64,000 nt of DNA from Paramarasmius palmivorus (Eukaryota; Basidiomycota; Agaricomycetes; Agaricales; Marasmiaceae): positions 248,001-312,000 of the forward strand of contig JAYKXP010000016.1 in the NCBI GenBank assembly GCA_037176845.1, in the 5' to 3' direction. Of the stretch, positions 44,417 through 56,873 are shown piece by piece. The notes under the pieces were generated by a model, which worked only from the letters and a program-made list of their open reading frames with translations, made no database searches and was not told where the DNA came from. Position 1 is the stretch's first letter, and each line of letters opens with the position of its first letter. Position numbers and translations under genes: made by a program.

Positions 44417-46431
44417 TTACAGCATATATTGGGACCCTCGACCGCCATCCTTTGCGTTCAAGAGGATTAGTTGGCGGCGGAAGTACCAGCACATAGCTAA
44501 TCCGATGACACTCGCTAAAATGGAAACGGCAAAAGAGCGATTGTAGGAAGTACCCCAAGAAGATGGCCAAGCATACCTAGAACGTAGAAAACCGTCAATC
44601 TCCATGCATATGACCTTTTCTACAGACTTACGATCCAAATATATTTCCAAAGGATGAAACAGTGTTGATGAGTGCCAACGCAACTGCTCCTTTCGCGGGG
44701 GGTTGAGATATTGAACCACTTGCCCATGCTAACAAGCAAATATAGCCTGCATACGATTGTGCCATAAGGCAGCTACAAACGTAGCTGAGACTAACAAGTG
44801 TGCAGAGCGGTATAGAAGAGGGACTTACAAAGAGCAATAGCGTATCACACCGTTGGACGATAACATACCGAGAAAAAAGCCGACAATCCCAAGGCCGAAC
44901 GAAAAGGTAACGTGCCGACATCGCTCTTCTGATTGATCCGAATGCCTGTGGAGTATTCGTGAGTTCGAATTCTTGCCAGAAGAAGCACGCAGTAAACCCA
45001 CCGAGAGAGAAGAACCGCTGCAAGGGTCGCAAACACCCAAGGAGGGACACAAAGTAATAGTGTAAAGCTGGAATCATAACCAATGGTACCAACTAGGGTC
45101 GGGAAATAGGCATTGAAAGAGAGAGAGAAAACAAGGAATGTTAGAGTTGCTGCCAGCCACCAAACTTTCCAATCCGAGATGGCCAAATAGAATCCTTCTA
45201 TCCAGTTGCTATTGGACCCATTATGCTTTGCGAGCTTTCCTGTGTCTTCAGCCATACGTTTAATGGCAAGGGCTTGTTCTTCAGGTGTAAGCCATCCAGA
45301 AGGTGTTTCGGGGAAGTCGGGGAGAATGAAGATTGCGCAGAGTGCCACAAAAACGGTAAGGCCTCCTTCTATGAAGAAAAGCCATCTCCAAGCCGCGTAA
45401 CCCCATACACCATCTGTACCCGCCAGGATTCCAGATGCAATGAGGGAACCAGTAGCGTTGGAAATCAAACTACCAACCGATAGCATTGCTGTCCTTTGAG
45501 ATAGTTCGCGTCTCTTGTACCATTTCGATATCAGAAACTGTACTTTGAATCAGAAAAATCTAGGAATGTCGTCAAAATTGACTCACTAGAGCGCCAGGAA
45601 AGAAGGCAGCTTCAACGAAACCCAAAAAGAAACGAGTGAAAAGGACCTGGTAAAAGCTAAGTTATGTTGCGTGAGCCAGGGATTACAGGTTCTCGGAGGA
45701 TCAACGGACCTGGTCGCATATCCTACAACATTCCAATGAGAAAGTTTTTGGGGGATAGAATGTCATTTACCTGTAGCGAACGAAAGAACACCCCAGATGG
45801 CCATACATATAGATAGATACAGGGAAGGTTTTCCCATGACATTCAAGAACATGTTACTGTCACGGAAAGCGTTAACGACAGGGATATCATCTTAAAGGAG
45901 GTCGCCGAGCTTACGAGGGAATCTGCATGAGAATGTATCCGCAATAGAGGATTGACAGAATAGTCGAAAATTGTGTTCCGTGAAGGCCGAGGTCTTCCTC
46001 GAATCCGTGCAGCCGTGCAGCACTGATAGAATGAGCTGAGAGTATCTTAGTTGCACTAATGGCAGCTTACGATGCATTATTTCTATCAATGTCTCGAAGA
46101 ACATGAGTAAAGGCAACGGCATCACAATGATAAGGTCACTCACAGTTTAGAATGTAAATTAAAACCAAAATGCTCATCCTAGTATCTAGTTTGCGTAACA
46201 ACTTCTTCTCTAATTTCTCCCGAGCTTCTGTGCCTCCAAATTCCACATCGGATTGGTGTTGTCCGATTCCATGTACACCGACCGTTTCTACCGTCGGCGC
46301 CGCGTCAGTCACCCACTCGACCTTCTAGTATGCCATATCGTACCTATTCCAGTAGCGAGAAGGGGGCTTGTTTCCTCTTCTGTAGACGCCCGGGCTACGC
46401 CTGTGGAGGAGGATGCATGTTGTATAGCCAT
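44417..46431 (-). CDS. MFS transporter, anion:cation symporter family (allantoate/DAL5-like), copy 1
   Basis: This is a plasma-membrane permease for a small organic anion (allantoate, nicotinate, pantothenate or similar). ATG at 46431 starts MAIQHASSSTGVARASTEEE. An intron (ending near 46304) joins GIETVGVHGIGQHQSD to EAREKLEKKLLRKLDTRMSI, the usual pre-TM1 region, then LVLIYILN. Later helices include ASGILAGTDGVWGYAAWRWL, FFIEGGLTVFVALCAIFILP, DFPETPSGWLTPEEQALAIK and VWWLAATLTFLVFSLSFNAY. The last exon reads AWPSSWGTSYNRSFAVSILA and AMCWYFRRQLILLN, ending YML (TAA at 44417-44419). About ten introns. It is clearly related to the transporter at 49.5 kb on the opposite strand. The substrate cannot be read from sequence. 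Confidence 0.87.
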
Positions 46432-46551
46432 CCAATTGCAGAGAATGGCAGGAGAGATAGAGCTGACACGGCAAAAACAGCAACGAAAGCACAAGCGCCC
46501 AAGTATTTGTAGTCGCTTACTGACTCATAACTTGAACTCTGACGACCATCG

Positions 46552-48287
46552 ATGGCTGCTACAGCAATACTTCTACCTCCCACTACTCCTCCCGACTACT
46601 TTAGAATAGTATCCCCCTCATTTGCTGTACCGAATGATCCCCAAGTGCCAATACCAGTCGGAATTTTGGCTTGCCAACGTGTGTCTTCTCCCATCTTATC
46701 TGGGATAATAATTGACACTTAGAATTTCAGGCGACCCTCTCCTTCGTGAGATAGAGACGAACGTGATAAGCTGCAGCGTATATCAGCCCCCGCCTCCCAA
46801 CAAGAAGTCAAAGAATGCTGTTTCTGCGCCGTCCTTACCCAACAAACCCATACTTCTCGTACAGTCTCTTGACTGGTGGAAATATAAGTTCTTGATGACT
46901 CATATTTTTACCTACAGATAAACCTGCACGACACCGTGCTATTTCCCGAGGGAGGGGGACAGCCCACTGACACTGGAATAATCGTTGCAGAAGGAAGGGA
47001 CTGGGAAGTTGTTCAAGTCAAGAGGCATGGCGCGCAAGCTGTTCACTACGTCGTAGTTGATCAAGAGGACGTCGGGCTTTCCGTTTTCTCGCCAGGAGCA
47101 AAAGTTACAGCGCGTTTGGACGCTCAGGGCTGGGATCGTAGATATGACCACGTAAGGCCCATTCAACAATCGACTCATCATTCGTTCGTTGATACAGCTC
47201 TTCAGATGTCAATGCACACGTCTCAACATTTACTCTCCGCACTGCTAGAGTCTAGACTGAACATTCCAACGCTATCGTGGTCACTTACCAACTTTCCTTC
47301 ATTTTGCTATGTCGAGCTTCCACGAGCCATCTCCCAGTCAGAGATCCAGCTCATCCAGGACGAAGCTAATAGGCTTGTGTTTGAAGGTAGGAAAGTACAC
47401 GTAGAAGTAGAAGAACTCGACTGGTCATCTGAGAAAGAAGCGCCTACCTTGGAGAATGGTCGTGCGGTTGGCAAAGCGCTCCCAAAGGATTACACCGGTG
47501 GTGTAAAACGTGTCATCGTCATCGAAGGAGTAGATAAAAACCCGTAAGCGCTCGAACCTTTCTGCTCTACATCGCAATTATTGAATCAAACCTGTTCATT
47601 CTTCGATCTAGCTGTTGCGGAACACACCTACCAAGCATCAGCAACCTGCAGCTATTCCTACTCCCACAAACAGAATCCCTTTCGCGTGCGAATAGTACAT
47701 CGACGAGGTTACACTTCCTATGTGGTCCACGGCTCATCGCACACTTGACGACTACCCAGAGGCTTCTCAGCGAAACGGGATCCATTCTCAGCTGCGGTGC
47801 CCCTTTGGTACCTGAACGAGTTGCTCAGGTGGCGGACGAACGCAAACGAGCTGAGAAAAGGGTTAATGACTTGGAAATTGAGCTTGCCAAGAGTGTCAGC
47901 CGCGGCCTGATAGATGAGGCGATCAAAACCACACAGGGATCGTCATTCAAGAAATACGTGCCAAGGATGGATGATGGGAATGCTCTGGGCCTCTTGTCAG
48001 CGATCGTATTTGCGTTTACCGCAGATGTCGCGGAACAAAACCTTCGCACACCCTACCTAGTCATCATCTCGTCAACACCGTCATCCCAAACCACCAGTAG
48101 CACAACATTGATCATGGTATTTGGATCAGACGACGAATTGGTGAAGAAGGCATGCAATCTTTTGAAAGAGCGCTTGAACGTCAAGGGTGGCGGAAAGGGT
48201 CGATGGAGTGGGAAGTATACTGGTGTGTGGAGAGAAGGCAAAGAGGCCAAGGTGATCGAAGATTTGCTAGAGAACTTGAATAACTAG
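46552..48287 (+). CDS. Alanyl-tRNA editing protein (AlaX / AARSD1 type)
   Basis: This free-standing editing domain hydrolyses mischarged Ser-tRNA(Ala) in the cytosol. ATG at 46552 opens MAATAILLPPTTPPDYFRIV and runs to PVGILACQ, where an intron joins RDPLLREIETNVISC. After a second intron comes the hallmark NLHDTVLFPEGGGQPTDTGI. Zinc ligands are in MHTSQHLLSALLE (HxxxH) and in CCGTHLPSI (C...H, just after an intron following GVDKNP). A C-terminal coiled coil ERVAQVADERKRAEKRVNDL and a DHHA1-like end (GGKGRWSGKYTGVWREGKEA) finish at ENLNN, TAG at 48285-48287. The start is only 120 bp from the divergent MFS start, so the two genes share a promoter region. Confidence 0.9.
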
Positions 48288-48344
48288 TCTTGTACATATA
48301 CAACAGGATGTGGAAATGATAAATACTATGTGTAGAGATAGAGA

Positions 48345-49139
48345 TTACTTTTCTCCAGGAACGTCTTCAAGTACATACGCAGTTTCGCCGTTGTCCTCGT
48401 GAACTGATACCGCGATGTCATCTGAGGAGCGAATGAATAGTCATATCTTTCAGTTACATTCTTTGATGTACTCGAGTCTTTAGCACATACCTATTTCAGA
48501 ATCCCCGAATGCTTCATCCGAGTGAACCATGGAGGAGTCTCCATCAGTGTCAAACTCTACATCCTCCGCGTCAATACAGCCTTCTTCCCAAGCTTCAAAG
48601 TCATCCAGATCCATTCCTTCTGATTCAAAGCCTTCGGCGTCGGTAAAACCATCCGTGTCTATGTAAAAGGAGTCTTCTTCGTCGTCGTCCTCGGTATTTG
48701 GCACATACTCGCCACCATCAGAGGATTCGCCGTCAGATTCAGACGGCGGAGAAATGTCCAAGAAAGCACGTCGGCAGGTGGGGCAATTGCCATGCTATCA
48801 AGTGAGCGTAAGCAGATGTATCTGTGAGGAGTAAAAGAATGGTGCACTGACCAGGCCCCTTATCCATTCCACTAAGCTACAAGGGTATTCTTTCAATGAA
48901 ATATGCAGAGTCAGATACATCTAGACCCACTCCTTCTTGCAGAATATGTGCTTGCATGTTGCTAGCTGAGTAATCCCTATCCATGGATCATTGCTGTTAG
49001 TCTGCTTTTCGTCGAGTAGATCTTGAAAAGAAATGAGGCATATTGGACAACATTCTTCAGAAGTTACTTGTTCCGCGTCGAGAGAAGGGAGAGTGTCGAT
49101 AAACTGAGCAACGAGTTGCTGGTTATCATGGTGGTCCAT
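48345..49139 (-). CDS. RING finger protein, putative E3 ubiquitin ligase (paralogue of the gene at 24.3-25.2 kb)
   Basis: ATG at 49139 begins MDHHDNQQLVAQFIDTLPSL; another in-frame ATG upstream at 49196 would add 19 residues. The RING reads CCPICLISFQDLLDE, a 20-odd-residue insert, ATCKHIFCKKD, then LVEWIRGLHGNCPTCRRAF. As in the other copy, Asp replaces the sixth zinc-ligand Cys, and introns split its codon (GA|C) and fall just before the His that precedes NCPTC. The C-terminal half is highly acidic (SESDGESSDGGEYVPNTEDD, SFYIDTDGFTDAEGFESEGM), ending YVLEDVPGEK with TAA at 48345-48347. It is convergent with the AlaX gene, their stop codons about 57 bp apart. Confidence 0.78.
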
Positions 49140-49440
49140 GTTCACGTTTGTTGATTGAAACTCGTTTGGACGCGTCGCGTAGAGCACGTGATTCAATTGC
49201 GGTATCTTTTATCCGGAGTTCCTCGCGTTCTCCGGTTGTTCCCACAACGGATCTATGTGTTCCATGCGTTGATTTCCCCCATTGCCCCAATGTCCGGGTT
49301 TTTTCTCCTCTTTTTCTCCCGAATTGCTGCTTCTCAAACTCCACGATGCGCCAAGCGGAGGTATGTAACTGTATGTAATCACAATTTCACATCATTTGTT
49401 ACCTCAAATTCTGTCGGAGCTCTGTCCGAGCGAATTGCAA

Positions 49441-49450
49441 TATATAAGGA
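49441..49450 (+). promoter_or_regulatory. TATA-like box upstream of MFS copy 2
   Basis: TATATAAGGA lies 46 bp before the start codon at 49496, in the expected orientation. The short distance implies a very short 5' leader. Confidence 0.5.
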
Positions 49451-49495
49451 GGTCGTTCGTCGAAATTCCACCCCTTGCCTTTTCGCCTGTCCACC

Positions 49496-51886
49496 ATGGC
49501 ACCCTCAGTTCATTCCGAGGACGAAAAGCACGTCGCAGAGTATGCCAGCTCTCCGATTAATGCTCCAGACATCAATGCCGAATATGGCGGTCTCGAAGCA
49601 CGCAAGGCGTTGGAGAAAAAATTACTGAGGAAGATCGATCTCAGGTATGGACCGTGTACTCAAAAGTCCGAACCTATAGCTAATCTGCATGCCCTTAGGA
49701 TGAGCATTCTCATCGTGATCTACATCCTGAACTACGTGAGTGCAGCTCGTATGGCTACTCATGGTCTCCCTGCTCATTGACATTTAGATTGACAGAAACA
49801 ATGCCGCGTACGTTGCTTCCGTTCCTGACTAGAAACATCTAGTCACACGATATCCTTCCTAGTGCCGCTAGGGAGTATGGTTTTGAAATGGAGCTTCAGT
49901 TGAAAGATCAAGGTCAGACCGTCAGTTACCACTCTTGATCATCAACTGACGTTTTTTATCCCCAGAGGTCCGTGTCACGATGTAGTATCATAATAGGACA
50001 CTCGCTGATTGTTGAGTTCCGACGAACAGTTCCCCACACTTTTGAGGTTAGAATCATCTGGTTAAAGTGGTATGTGGACCCGAAAACCTTAACTACGAGT
50101 TGAGTATCTGACGCGACCCCTTTCCACCAGTTTTTATCATATCCTGACGCGCAATGAAGCATTCTTTATGTCGGCTATATCCTCATGCAGATTCCCTCGT
50201 CAGTCTTCCCGGTATACGCAGACTTTAGTCGATCTGACTTATTGAACTCCAGGAACATGTATCTTAACTGGATCGGAAAGCCCTCCATATATCTCCCGGC
50301 TTGCATGCTCATTTGGGGAATGATATCCGTTTTAACCGGTGTGTTCTATATTCAAGAATTTCTGAAGGCCAAGAACTAATTCACCTCACGAACAGGGATC
50401 ACGCACAAGTATGCACATCTAATGACCCTTCTTTCCTTATCAATTTTAACCTTCGACGCCAATAGTTTCGTTGGCGCACTATTGACACGATTCTTCCTTG
50501 GATTCGTCGAAGCAGCGTTCTTCCCTGGTGCCCTGTTCCTTTTGTCCAAAGTGAGTGTGGTTGTTCTCGTTCTTGTCATATTGTTTACCATCAAACGTAG
50601 TGGTATCGTCGCGACGAAATCGGTGAGTTTATGCTACAACTGGAGACATGGATGATTTGCCAATAAAAATACTTAGGGCTGCGTACCGCAATTCTTTTCT
50701 GTGGCAACCTCATCTCCAATGGTTTTGGTATGTCCTGTTTCCGTCTCTTGGGCGCCCTTTGCTAATTGTGTCAAAAGGAACGCTCATAGCATCTGGAATC
50801 TTGGGCATGGGACCAAAGTTGGGTCATTCAGCTTGGAGGTAATTCTGTTTCGTTCGCTTGACAATGTGTCTGCGATAACACTACCTCTTAGATGGCTATT
50901 CTACATTGAAGGCGCGCTCACGATGGCCGTTGCCATCGTCGCCATGTTCGTTCTTCCTGATTTCCCTGAAACCACCAAATGGCTTTCGCCTCTCGAGCGA
51001 AACCTCGCTATTCAGCGTTTGGCAGAGGATGTTGGTGTAGGAGACCAGGATCAGACTGAATCCGGCAGTCATGGCTCGGGCTTCATCCAGTGCATGACAG
51101 ACTGGAAAGTGTGGTGGCTTGCCGTGGCATTGACCTCCCAAGTTATCGCGCTTTCATTCAATGCATATTTCCCAACTTTGACAGCGACACTGGGCTACGA
51201 CAGAACTGGGACTCTGCTTTTGTGTGCTCCACCATGGGGTTTCGCGACCATTATGGCGTTCATTTTCTCCCGGTTCGTACTTGCGTCCTTGAGAAATACA
51301 GTCTAGCTCACCTCGCTTCGATACATAGCCATTCGGATAAAACTGGAGAACGATTCTACCATATTATAACCGCATTCCTGATTGGAATTGTTGGTTTCAT
51401 TATTGCTATAAGTACAATGAACACAGCGGCACGCTACGTCTCACTGTGCGTGTGTTCTTCCAGTGATGTTATGTCGTGCTGAATCCTGACGATTTTCCAG
51501 GTTCTTAATGGCCCAGTCTTACTCTGGCTTTATCGTACTATTTGCCTGGATCAGCAACACCTTCCCAAGGCCTCCTTCGAAACGAGCCGTAGCGCTTGCT
51601 TTCATCAACGCCTTCTCGCAATTGGGCAACGTCGCCGGATCGTCTGTGCTCTTTTATTCTGTGCTTTGTTCAGTGTACTGACGATTCATAAAAATCCAGT
51701 TACGTCTGGCAAAAGCCATGGGGACCTTCATACCGAAACTCATATGGCATCTGTATCGCTACCTCTGGCCTTTCAATATTGATGTGCTTCGTGTTGAAGG
51801 TTCACCTAACTGCTGTGAACAAGAAGTTGGACAGAGAGGACGAAGAAGGTGGAAAGAAGGAGAAAGGATTCAGATACCTAGTCTAG
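49496..51886 (+). CDS. MFS transporter, anion:cation symporter family (allantoate/DAL5-like), copy 2
   Basis: ATG at 49496 begins MAPSVHSEDEKHVAEYASSP, then YGGLEARKALEKKLLRKIDL. Short exons follow: MSILIVIYILNY, IDRNNAA, then a region (49920-50160) that looks broken but reads FPTLLSILYVGYILMQIPS once introns ending near 50030 and 50150 are removed. The frame continues NMYLNWIGKPSIYLPACMLI, FVGALLTRFFLGFVEAAFFP, WYRRDEIGLRTAILFCGNLI, DFPETTKWLSPLERNLAIQR and VWWLAVALTSQVIALSFNAY. The final exon is YVWQKPWGPSYRNSYGICIA with MCFVLKVHLTAVNKKL and a charged tail ending FRYLV (TAG at 51884-51886). About 14 introns. Same family as copy 1; the substrate is unknown. Confidence 0.87.
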
Positions 51887-52067
51887 TTTACTGCTTTCAC
51901 GAATGCTTTCGTTATGTCGACGATCAGAATGTTGTTACACGACTACACCAGCAGACTATCAATGTATCAAGCTTCGAACCGTATGTGAATTTTAGCGAGC
52001 AAATACGTCCACGTGGGAATGTCAAAATTTGTGAAAACGTTCAGTCTCTCGTTCTTGACTGACGTCC

Positions 52068-54786
52068 ATGTGGTTGGCGTCAACATTAAGACGACAGGGA
52101 TGTTCTCAATGTCGCAGCTTTCGCTCTGCTCGTCTCTACTCTGCTCAGAGTGCTCTAGCCACTTCGCTGGAATCCAATACCTCCCATCAACAAGCTGAAC
52201 GCGACTCGGACTCCGCATCGTCTTCCGTCGTCGATCCTGTTGCACCATCCGGATCTGAAAAACCTTCGGCACCAACGTCCAGCACTCGTCGTCGGAAAAA
52301 GAGTACAGTAAAGAAGGCTTCGGGACCGCCTCCCAAGAACATACTCGAGGACAACAAGGTCGAAGAATATTTAGCTGAGATTGCAGCGACCAAAGACACT
52401 GTCACTCTCACGGACCTGAACCGCATCAGACCAAGACGATATGCAGAACCCACTACTCCAGAATACGAGAGGGATTACAATGAACTACTGGACAAGCTCC
52501 AACAATCCTTCAATAAGAAGCAACTGGATTATTTCGTGGAAGCACTCAATGTTCCTCGCCCTAGAGCGAGGACAAAAATCGCGTCGGCAGTACAGATCAT
52601 CGAGAAAGCTTGGGGTTGGCCATCTTTGACGGAGATGCAGAAACGTCGACGTGATTGGAGTGAGGTGGAGACAGAATGTGCGTACCCAATACATCTCATT
52701 TGGTTCCCTGTCTAACTGTTGGGAAATAGTCTTTCCTCTTAATCCGCCTCAGTCATTTTTGATCATGGGAAAAGGTCACTTCATCAAGCCTACCCTAAGG
52801 ACGCGTTTACTGACTGGTATATATATCATGCAGACGGATCCGACCTCTTGAATTTGTCGATGGAATATAATGTTCATCTCATGTTCTCTTCACAACCTCT
52901 GGGACTGAAGGTTGAAGGTTTGCGTGGGGCATTGGAACAGTTCAGCAAGCACGTCGCCTCTCTGAAAGAGGTAAATACTGACCACTTCATTGGACTTCTA
53001 GTTGCTGATGCTTCGTACAGGAAGTTGTAGAAGAACGTCTGGATCTACCCTCTAGAAACCAAATCAGCTCGAGTCTTTTACAGCGTATCTCACGTCTATC
53101 AGGTGCCTTCACAGAAAGAATCGGCGAAAAAGAGGTCGATTCTATCTTTCTCGAGACTGCTTCCATTTGTTCTAATAGATTTTCTACCCAGATACGGATA
53201 TCGTACAAAAGCAGCAATCCACAGGCATCGGCGGTGGCGAAGCGTCTAACAACTCAAGCTTCTTGCAATGTGAGTTCTCCATGTCTTCCTCGTATCTATT
53301 ATTTATCCATCATCGTGTAACAGGTCGCAATTGTCCAGCCACCATTAGTTGCCCACGTCCCTCCGGGTGTACGAAGTGACACACCAATTCCTATGTCTTT
53401 ATTTCCTCACACATACGCTTTGTACCCGTTCTTGTCGGCACGCGCAATCCCGTGGGCATTGGATGCGAAAGCTGCCTTTAGGCTTCGCAGGGTTGGCGAG
53501 TGGCTAGGAATAGAGTCCACAGAAAACATTCAGAAGACCGGTGGTCTCGCACTTGGACGTGGTAATATACTCGATCTGACCCAGTGAGTATCTCGAAGCA
53601 GGAAATCAGGACAGATACTAACCCTGTGCAGGGAAAGCGTGGATGTGAAAACAAGCTTGACCGATGCACTCAAAACCACTTCAAGCGATCGAACACGTAC
53701 TATAACTGCATCGTAAGTCAGTATCACAAGCTGTCTCGTTTATGTATCTCATTTCTCAAGTTTTGGCCATGTTCTCATTACGAGTGGACAGGCATCTCTT
53801 CTGCCACCTCTACGGGGATCATGGCCTTTGGCAAAGTTTCTGAGATGGTTGAAGGAAAGCTCAGCTCGACATATATTCAATACGAGGTGGGTGTAACAAA
53901 GTGTGTGATACGGACAATGGCTCATTTCGTTATAGCATGCCTGCAGCCCTCCTTAGTACTACGCCGCAAGGTCGCAGTGTCCGCCATCGTCTAATCTACC
54001 AAGCGCTTTCTCCGGATCAAGAGAGTCGGGCAGAAAAAGTCATCAAGCTCGAGATTGTCATTTCTCTCTCTCGTGAACATGGAACCGACAATGGAGCCCA
54101 GGAGGTGCAGGTGGCCGAGGAAGTACAGCAAAGTGAGGAAATAGAGCCGTCCTTCCAGCCTACATGTTCCTTTGGAACCGAGACCACGCTGGATATGTTA
54201 TTACCCGACCGGTATGGCTTGTTTTAAACAATGCGAGCATAAGAACCTGACTTCAGGCTTTAGCCCAATGGACATACGATTCTCAACGTATGACTCCGCT
54301 ACACTTGCGGAGACTGACTGGCCAAAGGAACTACAGAACTATGTCAATGAGGTGACGTCGTTGTGAGCAGGCTTGTCCTTCATTTCCCGGATCATTAGCT
54401 CATTTACCCGCGTAGTCTTCGTTACAGTGATCCTAAAGCCCAACAACCCGATACACCGTTGCTATTACACTTCAATGATGAGCCATATCTGCTCCGGTCA
54501 AGTGTAAACGTTCGACAGAATCAGGGACACATTGCTTTTTCCCCGGATCGGGGTGTCACCACTACCACAGAAAGTGTACTCGACCTGGAAGCGAATGAGA
54601 AGACTACAGTTTGTCAGGTAAGGTTCCTGAATCCCGAGCGCGATTTATTATACTGATTTGACACCCCAGGTGACTTGCAGCGATCCTGAATCTGATGAAA
54701 AGTGGCGAACGTTCTTGAAAGGTTGTGATTATCTTTCGAGTTACAGAATAGAACAATCTAGGAAGACCGAGCCGAAACTATTATAA
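52068..54786 (+). CDS. Mitochondrial inner-membrane-bound regulator, SLS1-like
   Basis: SLS1 proteins coordinate mitochondrial transcription and translation at the inner membrane. ATG at 52068 gives MWLASTLRRQGCSQCRSFRS and ARLYSAQSALATS, a typical presequence. A Ser/Pro/Lys linker (TSSTRRRKKSTVKKASG) precedes the conserved region ILEDNKVEEYLAEIAATKDT, FNKKQLDYFVEALNVPRPRA and SAVQIIEKAWGWPSLTEMQK. KH-like segments follow in later exons (e.g. LSMEYNVHLMFSSQPLGLKV), and then SLFPHTYALYPFLSARAIPW. It ends SYRIEQSRKTEPKLL with TAA at 54784-54786. About nine introns. Family assignment rests on the N-terminal conserved block, the presequence and overall length; sequence conservation in this family is low. 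Confidence 0.72.
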
Positions 54787-55204
54787 TCAGATTAAACGTG
54801 CATTTACAATAATAATCTAGATTCAGCATTGATAGCTCTTCATAACCCACCTGATATTAATGATTACAGTTTGAGGAACAGATGTAGACCACATGTATTC
54901 CAAAAATATGGTGTACGCCCGCGGTATACATCGACGGCCACTGGGGAATGGGGTGCCACCTCTTCCCCAAGAAAGTTGAAACTGGCATGATGGTTGACAG
55001 TGGAACTGAATAGATTTAGGCCGAGGGAAGTGATTGGTCGCGGTGACGAATTTCTGGGGAGATGTAATAACGCCATTTGGAATTTTGTGAGCAGCACTTC
55101 GGCGTGCGCAATGACCGTTCTTCACATTGACGCTTGATCTCAAACTTTACCTCTTCTTCTCCCCTTCACCACAGTCCTTTCAGGTCGGGACTTGTGTACA
55201 GAGA
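54787..55204. other. Intergenic region upstream of the NEM1-like gene
   Basis: About 420 bp hold the SLS1-like 3' end and the NEM1-like promoter, with a CT-rich stretch (about 55143-55190) just before the start codon. I see nothing else. Confidence 0.4.
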
Positions 55205-56635
55205 ATGAATTCTCTGGCGTATCTTTCTCGACAATTCGATGTACTAGCTTCCCCAAAGACTCCGCCATCAACACCATCGTCAGAACATCCTCCAGAACTC
55301 CCCTTGAAGCGGGTCAGAACCTGGTCGACCAGGTCATTTCTTATTTCCCCAGAACCTGCTCGTTCTCCTTCACAGAGACGTAGTAGTATCTCTTCAACAT
55401 TCGAAACCCGTTCTCGACCACCACCACTCTCCTTGTCCGCCTCTCAGAAGACCTCTTCTTCAATATCCGTCGAGGCAACGATAATATCGAAATCGCACGA
55501 AGATTCCTTGATAAGTCGGATATATATTGTACGAATATTAACATGGGCATGGGAGACGCTTCGTAGGGCATGGTCATCGTTCATAGAAGGCTGTTTTCCG
55601 GCCAGGAGAGATGGTGCCACTTGGCGTACAGAGACGGAAATGGTATTGGAGGAATCTTCACATGAAACGAGCAGCAGTTCTTCATCTTCGTCAACGGCCA
55701 TCACGACCATTTACACCCATTCACCACCTACCGCCGATTCGTCACCACTCGTAACCAGAGTCAAGGACCAGTCACTCATTCTAAATCCATCGTCACCTAA
55801 CGACCTATATCCACCGAGCCGTGCAACGGACTCTTCATCAAGCACGCCTCGCTCCACAACCCCAGTTCTGTCCACGCGAAAGACACCTTTCCATGCACAG
55901 AAAACGCTTGTTCTTGACCTAGACGAAACCCTCATTCATTCAACCTCACGCCCTATACCTCATGCGGGAAACTCTGGCTTCTTTGGCTTGAGCGTCTTTG
56001 GTAACCGGAAACCAGGACCCGGACACGTCGTCGAAGTGATGCTTGGTGGCCGCAGCACAGTCTATCACGTCTACAAACGACCCTTCGTCGACTTTTTCCT
56101 CCGGACAGTTCGTTTTTCACTTCTGTTTTCCATGTTTTCCACTAACTTGTATTCTCAGGTTTCTGGATGGTACACACTTGTCATATTCACCGCTTCGATG
56201 AGGGAATACGCAGATCCAGTCATAGATTGGCTCGATGCAGGTCGAGGGATATTGGGAAACAGACTCTTCCGTGATGTGAGTACCAGCCTATACCAAGATC
56301 CTATCGGCTCTTACCAGTCCGCCAGTCATGTACGCAACTGCCAAATGGATCGTATACGAAGGATCTTTCAATAATTGAACCGGATCTTGCCCGTGTTTGT
56401 CTCGTGGACAACTCTCCCGTAAGTTACAGGGTTAACGAAGGCAAGTTTCTGCTATCTCCTCTATGTGGCAATAGACTAATTAATCCATGTAGCTAACGGA
56501 ATACCAATTGAAGGTTGGACCCATGATCCGTCAGACGAAGCTCTACTCGATTTGCTCCCTGTCCTCGACTCCCTCCGATTTACCTCTGATGTTCGACGGG
56601 TGCTCGGACTTCGGATAGTCGGAGGGCACTCTTGA
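55205..56635 (+). CDS. NEM1: NEM1-like HAD phosphatase (lipin phosphatase catalytic subunit)
   Basis: NEM1 (Dullard/CTDNEP1) dephosphorylates lipin at the nuclear/ER membrane, with SPO7 as partner, controlling lipid synthesis and nuclear shape. ATG at 55205 begins [21 protein letters not shown] Ser/Pro-rich N-region surrounds a hydrophobic segment ([20 protein letters not shown]). The FCP1/NIF catalytic domain starts [25 protein letters not shown] carries the nucleophile Asp and the acid/base Asp in the DxDxT arrangement. Later exons supply [50 protein letters not shown] and [20 protein letters not shown], ending [10 protein letters not shown] (TGA at 56633-56635). Four introns. Confidence 0.92.
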
Positions 56636-56873
56636 TATTGATGTTGATACACTACTTATTTCTTTGGGCGACGGCTTTAGCATATCCTAACTTAGTTCTA
56701 GCACGCATAAATGATACCAAATGCAGTAGTTCTCATCGTCGACTTGATTTAAACGATCATTAAATTAATCTGTAAGCAAACATACAACGTTCCTATCACC
56801 AGTGAGTAAATGTAGTGTCGAAACAAGATAAAAACTACAATGCAATGCGAAGATGCGTAGGGAGTTGGAGGTA

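Noticed and set aside
49920..50160. Apparent frameshift or decay in MFS copy 2 between TM1 and TM2.
   Set aside because: Introns ending near 50030 and 50150 restore FPTLLSILYVGYILMQ, so the gene looks intact.
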